DNA of 64,000 nucleotides from Candidatus Oscillochloris fontis (GTDB lineage Bacteria; Chloroflexota; Chloroflexia; Chloroflexales; Chloroflexaceae), in contig NZ_RYFD01000010.1 of NCBI RefSeq assembly GCF_004138135.1, positions 1 through 64,000 of the forward strand, given 5' to 3'. A program made the translations under genes and the position numbers. The notes under the pieces were generated by a model. It ran no database searches. It had not been told where the DNA came from and worked only from the letters and a program-made list of their open reading frames with translations. Positions 1 through 8,197 of the stretch are shown piece after piece (position 1 is the stretch's first letter; each line of letters begins with the position of its first letter).

Positions 1-660
1 GCCGGGGGGCGCGTGATCCGCAGCGAAGAGTTGCGTGTGAACGGCCCGCAGATTACCGCCCTCAACCCAGATCACGGACTCCCCAACACCCAAGTGGTTA
101 TCACTGGGCGCAACTTCGGCCCCGACCAGAGGCGCAGTAGCGTCACCTTTGCCGGTGATGTGGCCAAGGTCGAGACGTGGAGCGACACTGAGATTCTGGT
201 GATCGCGCCCGATGCGCTAGGCAGTGGGCACGTGATTGTCACTGTGCAGGGGATTGCGAGCAACAGCATCTACTTTACCCAAGATCGTGAATCGATTCCG
301 GACGTTGAAATCACGCCCAACAGCAAGCCACGGAAATGCTTTGCCATGGAACCCTACGAGCCACCTGGCCCATGGATCATTCCTGCTGGCGATGATGGCC
401 CCTTTATTGGTTGGGCTTGTGTTAGTGGTGACAAACTGTATGGTGGGGATATCTCTTTTCGTACCGGATGTCCACCGCCGGATGACACGACTGGTTTTCT
501 GTACATTTCGGGCGATTTTGATGGTGTTAGTGCGATTACAGATCCATACGGTTCGCTGTCAGGTACCTACACCCCCAACGGCATCACACTGACGATACAC
601 TATGATGGGATACCGGGTGTCTGCCCCGATGGTACGGCGACGGTGGTCTTTGACCACTAG
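1..660 (+). CDS. IPT/TIG-domain protein, 5' end cut by window edge
   Basis: The frame is open to base 1, so the GTG at 13 is probably not the true start and the N-terminus lies outside the window. About residues 10-90 have the IPT/TIG beta-sandwich pattern (ITALNPDHG, VVITGRNFG, VTFAGD, VIAPDA, VIVTVQG), an immunoglobulin-like fold common in secreted or surface proteins. The C-terminal 115 residues contain four cysteines, are glycine-rich and unrecognised. A cell-surface role is inferred only from the fold. The next gene starts about 100 bases downstream on the same strand. Confidence 0.6.
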   Translation, partial: AGGRVIRSEELRVNGPQITALNPDHGLPNTQVVITGRNFGPDQRRSSVTFAGDVAKVETWSDTEILVIAPDALGSGHVIVTVQGIASNSIYFTQDRESIPDVEITPNSKPRKCFAMEPYEPPGPWIIPAGDDGPFIGWACVSGDKLYGGDISFRTGCPPPDDTTGFLYISGDFDGVSAITDPYGSLSGTYTPNGITLTIHYDGIPGVCPDGTATVVFDH

Positions 661-758
661 ATCCAGAAACTACGAAACTCCTTTATCGCATCTAAACATC
701 GCGCCCCTATACTCCTCACAGGTGCAGATGGCACCCGTGAATCCAGGAGCGTGGCGCG

Positions 759-1586
759 ATGTTCGCTCGTTCGTTTACTCCGACCCTCAGCGCCATGCCG
801 CAGCAGCCGGTGGCGTTGCGGCAGAGGCCAGGTCAACCGATGGCGCACCTGCTGGCGCACTTCAGCCCGATTAGTCTGGATCAGATGGATGCGGTGGCCT
901 TGCAAAACCGCACCGACACGAAGTATCTGCTGCGGCGTGCCCAACTTGCCGATATTCTGCAAGCGGTCGCCGATCAGTATGATGTGTTAGAGATGGCGGG
1001 TAGCCGTGTGTTTGGCTACCAGACGCTCTATTTCGATACGCCCACGTTTGATCTCTACCTCCAACATCATGCAGGACGCGGCAACCGCTACAAACTGCGC
1101 AGCCGCTGTTACCTCAATAGCGGGCAGTCCTTTGTTGAACTGAAACAGAAGAGCAACAAGGGGCGCACCCTCAAGCAACGTATCACCACGCCGCGCATGG
1201 TCACACACTGGAGCCAGGATCTCGACGCCTTTGTGGCGCGGTATCTGACGGGGACTGTGCCCAGCCTGCGCTCGCAACTCTGGAACAGCTTCTCCCGCAT
1301 CACGCTCGTGAACCGAAGTGCGCAGGAGCGGGTCACGATAGACCTCGGTCTGCGCTTCGGCAGCCCCGACACGATGTTGGCGTTGCCCAACTTGGCAGTG
1401 GTTGAAGTGAAGCAGGCGGGGGTGGAACGAAGATCGGGGATAATGCAGCAGTTCAAGGCGGCGGGCGTTCGGCCCCACGGGTTCAGCAAATATTGTGTCG
1501 GTGTAGCCATGCTCTACCCACACATCAAGCACAACCGCTTCAAGCCCCATCTGCGGATCATTGAGCAGCTTGCTGGAAATGAATAA
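759..1586 (+). CDS. VTC-domain protein (polyphosphate polymerase-like)
   Basis: 275 residues that fit the VTC domain, the tunnel-shaped family including yeast Vtc4 polyphosphate polymerase. Visible landmarks are NRTDTKYLLRR near residue 50 (basic strand), the YFDT motif, RYKLRSRCY, FVELKQKS and a late VVEVKQ strand, matching the alternating Lys/Arg/Glu strands lining the catalytic tunnel. No transmembrane segment. The start at 759 has AGGAG at 745-749 with 9-nt spacing; an internal ATG at 840 is an alternative. The end overlaps the start of the DUF4956 gene. Bacterial VTC proteins are often encoded with DUF4956 and CotH or Cthe_2159-like proteins, as here. Enzymatic activity is inferred. Confidence 0.8.
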   Translation: MFARSFTPTLSAMPQQPVALRQRPGQPMAHLLAHFSPISLDQMDAVALQNRTDTKYLLRRAQLADILQAVADQYDVLEMAGSRVFGYQTLYFDTPTFDLYLQHHAGRGNRYKLRSRCYLNSGQSFVELKQKSNKGRTLKQRITTPRMVTHWSQDLDAFVARYLTGTVPSLRSQLWNSFSRITLVNRSAQERVTIDLGLRFGSPDTMLALPNLAVVEVKQAGVERRSGIMQQFKAAGVRPHGFSKYCVGVAMLYPHIKHNRFKPHLRIIEQLAGNE

Positions 1587-2157
1587 CACCATGAATACCG
1601 ATCTTCTCAGCCTTGCCCTGGGCGCAAGCCTCAATCTGGTGGTCGCACTGGTGATCACGCGAGGCATCTATGCCGTGCGCACCCCGGATCGCAACTACGT
1701 CTTTTCGTTTCTGGCCTTCAACAGCCTGATCTACTTCGTCTTGGCCATGCTCACCAGCGTCGAACTGAGTATCGGAGTGGGCTTCGGCCTCTTCGCCATC
1801 TTCTCGGTACTGCGCTACCGCACCGAAGAGACGCCCATCCGCGAGATGACCTACCTCTTCGTGCTGATCGCACTGCCGGTGATCAATGCCGTGTTGACAC
1901 CGAATGGGGCGTTTGGGCAACTGCTCTTGGCGAACGGGTTTGTGATTGTGCTGCTCTATGTCTTAGAGCAGGGTTGGGGCTTCACGTTCCAATCACGCAA
2001 CCGCGTCACCTACGAGCGACTCGATCTGATCGTGCCCGAACGGCGCGCGGAACTCCTGGCCGACCTGCGCCAGCGCACGGGCTTGCCGGTGCAACGAGTA
2101 GAGATCGGGCGGATTGATCTGCTGCACGATACAGCCGAGTTGACCCTCTTTTCCTAA
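1579..2157 (+). CDS. DUF4956 membrane protein
   Basis: About 190 residues with four or five hydrophobic segments in the N-terminal 130 residues, then a soluble C-terminal tail. FGLFAIFSVLRYRTEETP is the characteristic DUF4956 stretch. It overlaps the VTC gene by a few bases, so the two are probably translationally coupled. ATG is available at 1579 and 1591, and TTG at 1561; none has a strong ribosome site, so the start is uncertain by up to ten residues. The family has no established function; its steady association with VTC-domain genes suggests a membrane partner of that enzyme. Confidence 0.8.
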   Translation: MNNTMNTDLLSLALGASLNLVVALVITRGIYAVRTPDRNYVFSFLAFNSLIYFVLAMLTSVELSIGVGFGLFAIFSVLRYRTEETPIREMTYLFVLIALPVINAVLTPNGAFGQLLLANGFVIVLLYVLEQGWGFTFQSRNRVTYERLDLIVPERRAELLADLRQRTGLPVQRVEIGRIDLLHDTAELTLFS

Positions 2158-2176
2158 TCCAGAAAGTTTCACCCAT

Positions 2177-4015
2177 ATGAAGATGCTATGGCGCACCCTC
2201 CTTAGTTGCGGCTTGGCGGGTACTCTGCTGAGTGCCTGTGCCACACCGAGTACACAATCCACCAGTAACGAGACGGTCGTGGTGGTTGCGAGCACCCCCA
2301 CCACAGTCGCCGACGTTTTAGCGCAGAAGAGCACCCCGGAGGTGGTAGTCGTACCCACCATAACAGACAGCGATCTCCAACAGATCAGCCTGAACGGAAC
2401 CAGCATGCAGAGTAGCAGCGCGGGGGTGCAGATCCAAGGGAATATTGCCACGATCACCACCGCAGGCAGGTACCAGATCAGCGGAAACCTAGATGATGGA
2501 CAGATCATTGTTGAGACCAGTGACGATGCGCCGGTCGAGATCATTCTGAATGGGGCCACACTACGCAGCACCACCAGTGCCCCGCTGGTGATCGAGCAGG
2601 CCAGTAGCGTCATGCTCGTCCTTGCCGCTGGCAGCCAGAATAGTTTGGCTGACGCCGCCACCTACCTCTACCCCAGCGCAGACGTGGACGAACCCAACGC
2701 GGCACTCTTCAGCCGCGCCGATCTGCACATCAGCGGCACTGGCAGTTTGCAGATTGAAGCCGCCTACAACGATGGAATCAACAGCAAAGATAGCCTCACC
2801 ATTAGTGGAGGTGACATTCAGGTTCACGCGGTTGATGATGGCATCCGGGGCAAGGACTACCTCGTGATCGATGGTGGCACGCTCACGATTGAAGCAGGCG
2901 GCGATGGCCTCAAATCCGACAACGAGAATGATAGCAGCCTAGGCTATGTAGCGATCAGCAACGGCCAGATCAGTATCACCAGCGGGGGTGACGGCATCCA
3001 AGCGCAGACCGACCTGCTGGTGAGTGGCGGCGAGGTGCAGATCGTGGCGGGCGGGGGCAGCCAGGCCAGCCTCGCTGCTGACGCCTCAGCCAAGGGGCTA
3101 AAGGCGGCGGGTGCGGTGATCATTGATGCTGGCAGCATCCAAATTGACAGCGCCGATGACGCCATCCATGCCGACACCGACATCAGTATGAACGGCGGGA
3201 TCTTCAATCTGGCCAGCGGCGATGACGCCATCCACGCCGAAGTGAACCTGGGTATTCACGGGGGCGAGATCAGCATCAGCCGCAGCTATGAAGGCATCGA
3301 AGCCCAACACATCACCATCAGCGACGGGATGATCAACGTGAACGCTTCGGATGATGGTGTCAATGCCGCCGGAGGCGAAGCGAACGCCCCGCAAGGCAAC
3401 CCACCACCCCAAGACAATCCACCACCGCAGGGCAATCGTCCTTCCGGCAACATGCCCTTCCCTATTGGGCGCATATCAGATGTCAACTATACGCTGAACA
3501 TCACCGGAGGCACCCTGATTATCAATGCAGAGGGAGACGGCCTCGACATCAACGGCAGCATCACCATGGATGCGGGATTAGTGATTGTACATGGGCCAAC
3601 CCAGCGGATGAATGCCGCGCTCGATTATGACTATGAATTTACCATGAATGGCGGCACACTCGTAGCTGTTGGGAGTGCCCAGATGGCGCTCGCACCCACC
3701 GAAAACTCAACCCAGTATGGAGTTCTACTCAACTTCCCATCGGTACAGGATGCGGGACAGATCATTCACATTAAGGATAACCAAGGGGCCAGCATCCTCA
3801 CCTTCGTTCCCAGCAAAGCATATCAAACCCTGACCTTCTCTTCACCGCAACTCATGTCGGGCGCGAACTACACGGTGATGCTAGGGGGCAGTGTGAGCGG
3901 CATCAGCCAGAACGGCCTCTACACCGAAGGGCAGTATACCGCAGGGAGCGACTACACCACCTTCGATGTTACAGGTATCATCACGAAAGTTGGCGAGTTT
4001 CAGCGCTGGAGGTGA
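2177..4015 (+). CDS. Cthe_2159-like beta-helix lipoprotein (DUF4353)
   Basis: 612 residues with a lipoprotein signal peptide (LLSAC, Cys21 as the lipidated residue). Residues about 60-400 are right-handed beta-helix-like repeats with recurring units such as YNDGINSKD, VDDGIRGKD, GGDGLKSD, SADDAIHAD and SGDDAIHAE, the acidic turn pattern of the Cthe_2159 pectate-binding family. A proline-rich linker (residues about 405-425) interrupts the helix, after which repeats resume (EGDGLDINGS). The many DD/DG turns suggest calcium binding. It lies 19 bases after the DUF4956 gene, in an apparent three-gene operon. The likely role is carbohydrate or surface binding. Confidence 0.8.
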   Translation: MKMLWRTLLSCGLAGTLLSACATPSTQSTSNETVVVVASTPTTVADVLAQKSTPEVVVVPTITDSDLQQISLNGTSMQSSSAGVQIQGNIATITTAGRYQISGNLDDGQIIVETSDDAPVEIILNGATLRSTTSAPLVIEQASSVMLVLAAGSQNSLADAATYLYPSADVDEPNAALFSRADLHISGTGSLQIEAAYNDGINSKDSLTISGGDIQVHAVDDGIRGKDYLVIDGGTLTIEAGGDGLKSDNENDSSLGYVAISNGQISITSGGDGIQAQTDLLVSGGEVQIVAGGGSQASLAADASAKGLKAAGAVIIDAGSIQIDSADDAIHADTDISMNGGIFNLASGDDAIHAEVNLGIHGGEISISRSYEGIEAQHITISDGMINVNASDDGVNAAGGEANAPQGNPPPQDNPPPQGNRPSGNMPFPIGRISDVNYTLNITGGTLIINAEGDGLDINGSITMDAGLVIVHGPTQRMNAALDYDYEFTMNGGTLVAVGSAQMALAPTENSTQYGVLLNFPSVQDAGQIIHIKDNQGASILTFVPSKAYQTLTFSSPQLMSGANYTVMLGGSVSGISQNGLYTEGQYTAGSDYTTFDVTGIITKVGEFQRWR

Positions 4016-4024
4016 GAGGTACCC

Positions 4025-4468
4025 TCATCCACCAAGATCGAGGCGCAGCAGAGCGGCACGAGCGGGGCAGGCTCCCTGAAACTCGGCTGAGACCTGCACC
4101 GCCGGATCAACATCAGCACGGGCCACGGGCACAAATCCGTAACGCGAGAAATAACTTGCTGCCGTGGTGGTGAGCAGATAGACCCGCCGTATACCGTGGG
4201 TGCGGGCGAGGTACAGTGCTGCCACGAGCAACTGGCGACCAACCCCCTGGCTCTGCTGCGCGGCGGCTACCGCTACCGAGCGTAGCAGAGCCTCCGCGCC
4301 ATACCGCTCTAGAGCCGCGCTACCAACAACCGTATCGCCATCGCGGGCCACCAACGCGGTATCGAAGTGCTCGGCCAAGCCATCGTGCGGCAGACCGTTG
4401 GCACTCAGCAGCGCGAGCACAGCGGGGAGATCGCTCGGAGTGGCCGGGGTAATCTGGATGCTTGTCAT
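4025..4468 (-). CDS. arsN2: ArsN2-like GNAT acetyltransferase
   Basis: 147 residues of the GNAT fold: ITPATPSDLPAVLALL at the N-terminus, the acetyl-CoA loop motif around QQSQGVGRQLL, and LLTTTAASYFSRYGF near the C-terminus. This pattern (LxTTTAxxYF..xGF) is characteristic of the ArsN2 group linked to arsenic loci. The start at 4468 is chosen because GGAGG lies 5 nt upstream; longer in-frame versions lack one. The arsenite methyltransferase gene is immediately upstream on the same strand, supporting a shared transcript and an arsenic-related role. The substrate cannot be fixed from sequence. Confidence 0.75.
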   Translation of the reverse strand: MTSIQITPATPSDLPAVLALLSANGLPHDGLAEHFDTALVARDGDTVVGSAALERYGAEALLRSVAVAAAQQSQGVGRQLLVAALYLARTHGIRRVYLLTTTAASYFSRYGFVPVARADVDPAVQVSAEFQGACPARAALLRLDLGG

Positions 4469-4506
4469 CACGTCCTCCAAGTGGAATACCCCGCCCAACA
4501 TCCACA

Positions 4507-5349
4507 TTAAGCTCGGCGGCGGGCGGTAATCGCACAGCTCGTAATTTTACCATCCAGAGCCGCAACAGCCTCAGCCGGGAAGGCAGCGAGCAGCGCCTCA
4601 GCCTGATTGTAGCTTTGGAGATCGGCGCTGCTATAGCGCAGAGTCACCTCCAGATTCACCTGGGTAAAGCCAGCCGCCTCAAGGATCTCGCGGTATTGGC
4701 TCATCGTCAACGCCCCGGCGAAGCAGTGCGCCCAACTCAACGCCGTGCGCAGATCAGCCTCGCTCACCGGCAGTGTACTCAGATCGCCATCGAAGACAAT
4801 ATCGGAGACCGCCAATCGCCCGCCGGGCTTGAGCACCCGAAAAGCATCGGAGAGCACCTGGCCCTTGTCAGGGGCAAGGTTAATCACACAGTTGGAGATG
4901 ATTACATCCACACACTGATCGGGCAATGGAATATGCTCGATGTCACCCTTGAGGAACTGCGCGTTGGTGACACCCACCTTCTGCATATTGCGTTGGGCAG
5001 TCTCCAACATCGCATCGGTCATATCCAGACCATAAACGAAGCCCGCCGTACCCACCTGACGGGCAGCAAGCAACACCTCAAGGCCACCACCAGAACCCAA
5101 GTCGAGAACCGTTTCGCCGGATTGAAGTTGAGCGAGGGCCAGCGAGTTGCCACAACCGAAAGAGGTCGTAACCATATCGGACGGGAGCGTGGCGATAGTC
5201 TCGGCACCATAGAACGTGATCTCCAAATTGGACGGGCCACAACAACTGCTGGAAGGGCCGCAGCAGCCGTCGGCGGCCTGAATGGCGTTCCCGTAGTGCT
5301 CACGGACAGTCGCTTTAATCGCGGCGGGGTCGGTTAGGGGCTGGTTCAT
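4507..5349 (-). CDS. arsM: Arsenite methyltransferase
   Basis: 280-residue SAM-dependent methyltransferase. Motif I is VLDLGSGGG (81-89), and SNCVINLAPDK is the diagnostic AS3MT/ArsM segment with an arsenic-binding Cys. Further cysteines occur in SFGCGN (Cys66), in a CC pair at 29-30, a CC pair at 36-37, and in HCFAGAL. The enzyme methylates trivalent arsenic using SAM and thiol. The start at 5349 follows a GGAGC ribosome site; the longer open frame runs into a repeat element and is rejected. An 18-bp palindrome sits just upstream of the start. No arsR is adjacent in the window. Confidence 0.9.
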   Translation of the reverse strand: MNQPLTDPAAIKATVREHYGNAIQAADGCCGPSSSCCGPSNLEITFYGAETIATLPSDMVTTSFGCGNSLALAQLQSGETVLDLGSGGGLEVLLAARQVGTAGFVYGLDMTDAMLETAQRNMQKVGVTNAQFLKGDIEHIPLPDQCVDVIISNCVINLAPDKGQVLSDAFRVLKPGGRLAVSDIVFDGDLSTLPVSEADLRTALSWAHCFAGALTMSQYREILEAAGFTQVNLEVTLRYSSADLQSYNQAEALLAAFPAEAVAALDGKITSCAITARRRA

Positions 5350-5363
5350 GGTTATGCTCCTTG

Positions 5364-5381
5364 TATTGATAATTATCAATA
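5364..5381. promoter_or_regulatory. Palindromic operator O1 before arsM
   Basis: Perfect 18-bp palindrome TATTGATAATTATCAATA, 15 bases before the arsM start. Its core ATTGA-N6-TCAAT (5365-5380) and the trailing ATAGTTRCG are repeated 89 bases away at 5454-5478. The size and symmetry fit a dimeric winged-helix repressor such as ArsR; a Fur-like site is a less likely alternative. Binding is inferred. Confidence 0.6.
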
Positions 5382-5439
5382 TAGTTGCGATAAAAAAAGT
5401 GGAACGATCCTGGTGGTTGGATTCTACTCCTTGATGATG

Positions 5440-5469
5440 AGTATAGCAAATAGATTGAAGAACGTCAAT
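5440..5469 (-). promoter_or_regulatory. arsM promoter with overlapping operator O2
   Basis: Reading the minus strand, TTGACG (5468-5463), a 17-base spacer and TATACT (5445-5440) form a good sigma-70-type promoter directed at arsM. The second ATTGA-N6-TCAAT inverted repeat (5454-5469) overlaps the -35 box and part of the spacer, so a bound repressor would block polymerase. The expected leader to arsM is about 85 bases and would include O1. Confidence 0.6.
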
Positions 5470-5483
5470 ATAGTTACGGTGTA

Positions 5484-5659
5484 TCCAGGGCATGGGCAGA
5501 GTCCTTGGGGCTGCGCCCCAAACCCCAATTTTTGTTGTTTTTTGGCGGCTACGCCGCCAAAAAACAACAAAAAAAGATCTTCGGGGGCGGCGAAGCCGCC
5601 CCCGAACCCCCACCGGAGGTGACTTTGCCCATGCCCTGATTAGGGCATGGGCAGAGTTG
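5484..5659. repeat. Nested-hairpin extragenic repeat, copy C1
   Basis: This fills most of the arsM-galT gap. An outer inverted repeat (CAGGGCATGGGCAGAGTC near 5485; GACTTTGCCCATGCCCTG near 5621) encloses three stems: GGGGCTGCGCCCC; a long AT-arm stem at 5529-5573 with GGCGGC-TAC-GCCGCC at the tip; and CGGGGGCGGC-GAAG-CCGCCCCCG. The same architecture recurs elsewhere in the window with different arm sequences. No gene is visible in it. Confidence 0.75.
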
Positions 5660-5685
5660 CCGCCTAGAGCGCTTCAGCCTACAAT
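5657..5685 (+). promoter_or_regulatory. Probable galT promoter
   Basis: TTGCCG (5657-5662), a 17-base spacer and TACAAT (5680-5685) lie about 40 bases upstream of the galT start. TACAAT is a recurring -10-like hexamer ahead of genes in this window. Confidence 0.45.
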
Positions 5686-5723
5686 AGGGTCAGCCATCGT
5701 GGCTTGTCCTGGAGGAACACACC

Positions 5724-6719
5724 ATGCCTGAGCTGCGGCAGAACTTGGCCACCCGTGAGTGGGTGATCATTGCGAGTGAGCGCGCCCGCCGACCCAATGT
5801 CTATGCCGAGGCAACGGATCGCACCTTTACCCACGAACGTGATGAGCACGACGAGCGTTGCCCGTTCTGTGTGGGCAATGAGGAGCTCGATCTTGAGGTC
5901 TGCCGTTTGCCCGAAGATGGGCCGGAGTGGGATACACGGGTGGTACGCAATAAGTATCCCGCCTTGGCTGAGGTTGGGCCACTCATTCGTACCTTTAATG
6001 GGGTCGAACGCTTTATTACCGGGGTGGGCTATCACGAGGTATTGGTCGAACATCGGCTCCACAACGCCACCATGGCCCTGATGACCGACGAAGAGATCCG
6101 CTCGGTACTCGAAATGTATCTGCGCCGTGGACGCGAGATCAGTGTTGATCCGCGTGTTGAGCACCTAGTCTTCTTCAAAAACCATGGTGAACGCGCCGGA
6201 GCTTCGCTGCCTCATCCCCACAGCCAGATCATCGGCCTGCCCATCGTCCCCGGTGATATTCGCCACCGCATCGAGGAGGCACGCCGCTTCTTCGATGATA
6301 CCGGGCGCTGTGTCTTCTGTACCATGCTCGACGATGAACTGAGCCGGGGTGAGCGCATGATTGCCGAAAACGAGCACTTTGCCGCCTTCGTGCTCTATGC
6401 CTCCTCATCGCCCTTCCATATCTGGATCTTACCACGTGCCCATCGCGCCAGCTTTATGCACATTGATCCCAGCACCCTGATCCATCTCGCACCATTGCTG
6501 CGCGATGTACTCTTCCGGCTCTATACCCACCTCAATGATCCCGACTACAACCTGATCCTGCGCTCATCGCCCACTAAGGAGCCGGAGAATGGCTACTTCC
6601 ACTGGTACCTGGCGATTGTACCCCGCCTCAGCCGTAGTGCCGGGCTTGAATTGGGCAGCGGGGTCTGGATCAACCCCGCCATCCCCGAAGAGTGTGCCGC
6701 CTTCCTCCGTGGTGAGTGA
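5724..6719 (+). CDS. galT: Galactose-1-phosphate uridylyltransferase
   Basis: 331 residues of the GalT branch of the HIT superfamily. The catalytic HPHSQ motif (164-168) carries the nucleophilic histidine that forms the uridylyl intermediate. CPFC (46-49) and a later CVFC pair are possible metal ligands. The enzyme swaps UMP between UDP-glucose and galactose-1-phosphate in the Leloir pathway. Length is typical. GGAGG occurs about 10 bases upstream of the ATG. No galK or galE lies beside it; an NAD-dependent epimerase is encoded at 23076, too far away to be in the same operon. Confidence 0.9.
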   Translation: MPELRQNLATREWVIIASERARRPNVYAEATDRTFTHERDEHDERCPFCVGNEELDLEVCRLPEDGPEWDTRVVRNKYPALAEVGPLIRTFNGVERFITGVGYHEVLVEHRLHNATMALMTDEEIRSVLEMYLRRGREISVDPRVEHLVFFKNHGERAGASLPHPHSQIIGLPIVPGDIRHRIEEARRFFDDTGRCVFCTMLDDELSRGERMIAENEHFAAFVLYASSSPFHIWILPRAHRASFMHIDPSTLIHLAPLLRDVLFRLYTHLNDPDYNLILRSSPTKEPENGYFHWYLAIVPRLSRSAGLELGSGVWINPAIPEECAAFLRGE

Positions 6720-6727
6720 CGGCGTGC

Positions 6728-6988
6728 TTAACGCTTCTGCTGCATCTTGTTGGCAATTGCCAACAAAATGAGTGAACCCAACACCGCCACCACAAAGCTC
6801 GAAAGGCTAAAGGCACGGAAGGTGAACGGATCGCCCGTGAAGAGTTGCATCACCGCACCACCGATGATCGCTCCGACAATACCCACAATAACGTTGAAAA
6901 GGCAGCCATGCTGGGCACCACGCCCAGCAAGCTGGCTCGCCACCCATCCGGCAATGCCGCCAAAAATGATCCATGCGATTGGTCCCAC
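6728..6988 (-). CDS. GlsB/YeaQ/YmgE family small membrane protein
   Basis: 86 residues, almost wholly hydrophobic, with three predicted membrane segments and the family motifs IAWIIFGGIAGWVAS near the start and VGIVGAIIGG in the middle. Family members are transglycosylase-associated or general-stress membrane proteins without a defined biochemical role. It converges on galT, with 8 bases between the two stops. Confidence 0.8.
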   Translation of the reverse strand: MGPIAWIIFGGIAGWVASQLAGRGAQHGCLFNVIVGIVGAIIGGAVMQLFTGDPFTFRAFSLSSFVVAVLGSLILLAIANKMQQKR

Positions 6989-7030
6989 AGGAATCCTCCG
7001 TATGTTTCGCTACGTGCGAAATAACAAGGG

Positions 7031-7083
7031 GTAGAGACGCAATATCTTGCGTCTATCGAGAGACACACTATCTTGCGTCTCTA
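7031..7083. repeat. Short hairpin repeat, AGACGCAA type
   Basis: AGACGCAA-TATC-TTGCGTCT is followed at once by a second, related half (AGACACACTATCTTGCGTCT). A GC-richer relative of the same hairpin occurs at 13373-13406. It lies between two minus-strand genes, where it could act as a transcript-end structure for the PIG-L gene, though the T-run expected of an intrinsic terminator is missing. Confidence 0.5.
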
Positions 7084-7089
7084 TTCAAT

Positions 7090-7977
7090 TCAATCCTCCA
7101 CCTGCACCCCCGCCAGCAGATCACGTTCGTGAAGCCCCGGTACAGGTGCTGGCTCCGCCCGCATAAAGGTATCGTGGCCCCCCAAAAGTAAGAGCACCCC
7201 CCCCAACATCCCGCGTAAGCCCCCCGATCCGCCACCCTGGCTGACATGGCAAGCCGATGCGGCAGCACTCGCTCGGCGTACCGGCCAGACATCAATCGAG
7301 GCATGAATCGGGAAATCCACCTCGGCCAAGGCCACAAAATCAATGTCGCCATTCGTCCCAAAACGGCGCGGATCACGCCCAAAGAGCGGCATCAACCGCA
7401 CCACGAGGCGCAACAAACGCCGCGAGAAGGTGTGGAAGTAGAGCTTCTGCGGGCGGTAGGCAGGCAGATCGCCCGGAAACTGGGCCGCATCGCCCGCCGC
7501 CGCAAACGCCGCTACTGTTGCCTGCTGAATAGCAATATGATCGGGATGCCGATAGCCGCCAATCGGATCGAAGGTGAGTACCACATGCGGGCGTACCCGG
7601 CGTATCTCATGGGTAACCCGTGCGGCCACCGCTTCAGGGGGCTGGGCCACCAACGCTTCAGGGTGGCGGTTCGCCTCCGCCCCTGGCATCCCCGAATCAC
7701 GGTAGCCCAGCATCGTCACGCTCTGAAGACCCAACTCCTGGGCCGCACAGCGCAACTCCGCCGCCCGCCGATCCGCCACCGAGGCGTAGCCCACAAGCAA
7801 CTCCGGGGCCATCTCACCCTCCTCACCCCCGGTTGCACACACCAAATGCACCTCTGCCCCACACCAACTGTAGAGCGCTAACGTCCCGCCCATCCCGAAA
7901 CTCTCATCGTCGGGGTGCGCCAACACCACTAAGATGCGCGGGCGTCCGCCACTATATCTCTCCGCCTGATAGAGCAT
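7090..7977 (-). CDS. PIG-L/LmbE family deacetylase
   Basis: 295 residues. The zinc-binding AHPDDE motif near residue 20 and the later GGYRHPDH stretch are the signature of the LmbE-like N-acetylglucosaminyl deacetylases. Relatives act on GlcNAc-phosphatidylinositol, mycothiol or bacillithiol precursors and other GlcNAc conjugates; the substrate is not clear here. The last 60 residues are glycine- and alanine-rich and look poorly conserved. No thiol-biosynthesis partner is adjacent. Confidence 0.85.
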   Translation of the reverse strand: MLYQAERYSGGRPRILVVLAHPDDESFGMGGTLALYSWCGAEVHLVCATGGEEGEMAPELLVGYASVADRRAAELRCAAQELGLQSVTMLGYRDSGMPGAEANRHPEALVAQPPEAVAARVTHEIRRVRPHVVLTFDPIGGYRHPDHIAIQQATVAAFAAAGDAAQFPGDLPAYRPQKLYFHTFSRRLLRLVVRLMPLFGRDPRRFGTNGDIDFVALAEVDFPIHASIDVWPVRRASAAASACHVSQGGGSGGLRGMLGGVLLLLGGHDTFMRAEPAPVPGLHERDLLAGVQVED

Positions 7978-8045
7978 GATCGCACCTAACTGTTGTAGAA
8001 TTATACTGAATGTAGCCTACCACAAACCCTGCGCCTGCGGTAACG

Positions 8046-8168
8046 GTTCATATTTGGGGTAAAGAAACCTCGTGTTGACGCCAAGGCGCAAGGACGCAAA
8101 GGTTTTGTTGCAGGCTTTGCGCCTCTGCGTCTTTGCGTCAAAATCTGGAAGCTAGGAGAAGTGTGAAC
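8046..8168. repeat. 123-bp MITE-like element, copy A1
   Basis: Bounded by GTTCATAT and GTGTGAAC (8-bp, slightly imperfect terminal inverted repeats). Inside is a long interrupted hairpin of TTGACGC, AAGGCGCAAGGACGCAAAG and its partner CTTTGCGCCTCTGCGTCTTT. A second copy of identical length lies at 22782-22904. No coding potential. It sits upstream of the FAH-family gene. Confidence 0.7.
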
Positions 8169-8197
8169 GATTACCACCTACGCAGAAAGGAAGCCCG

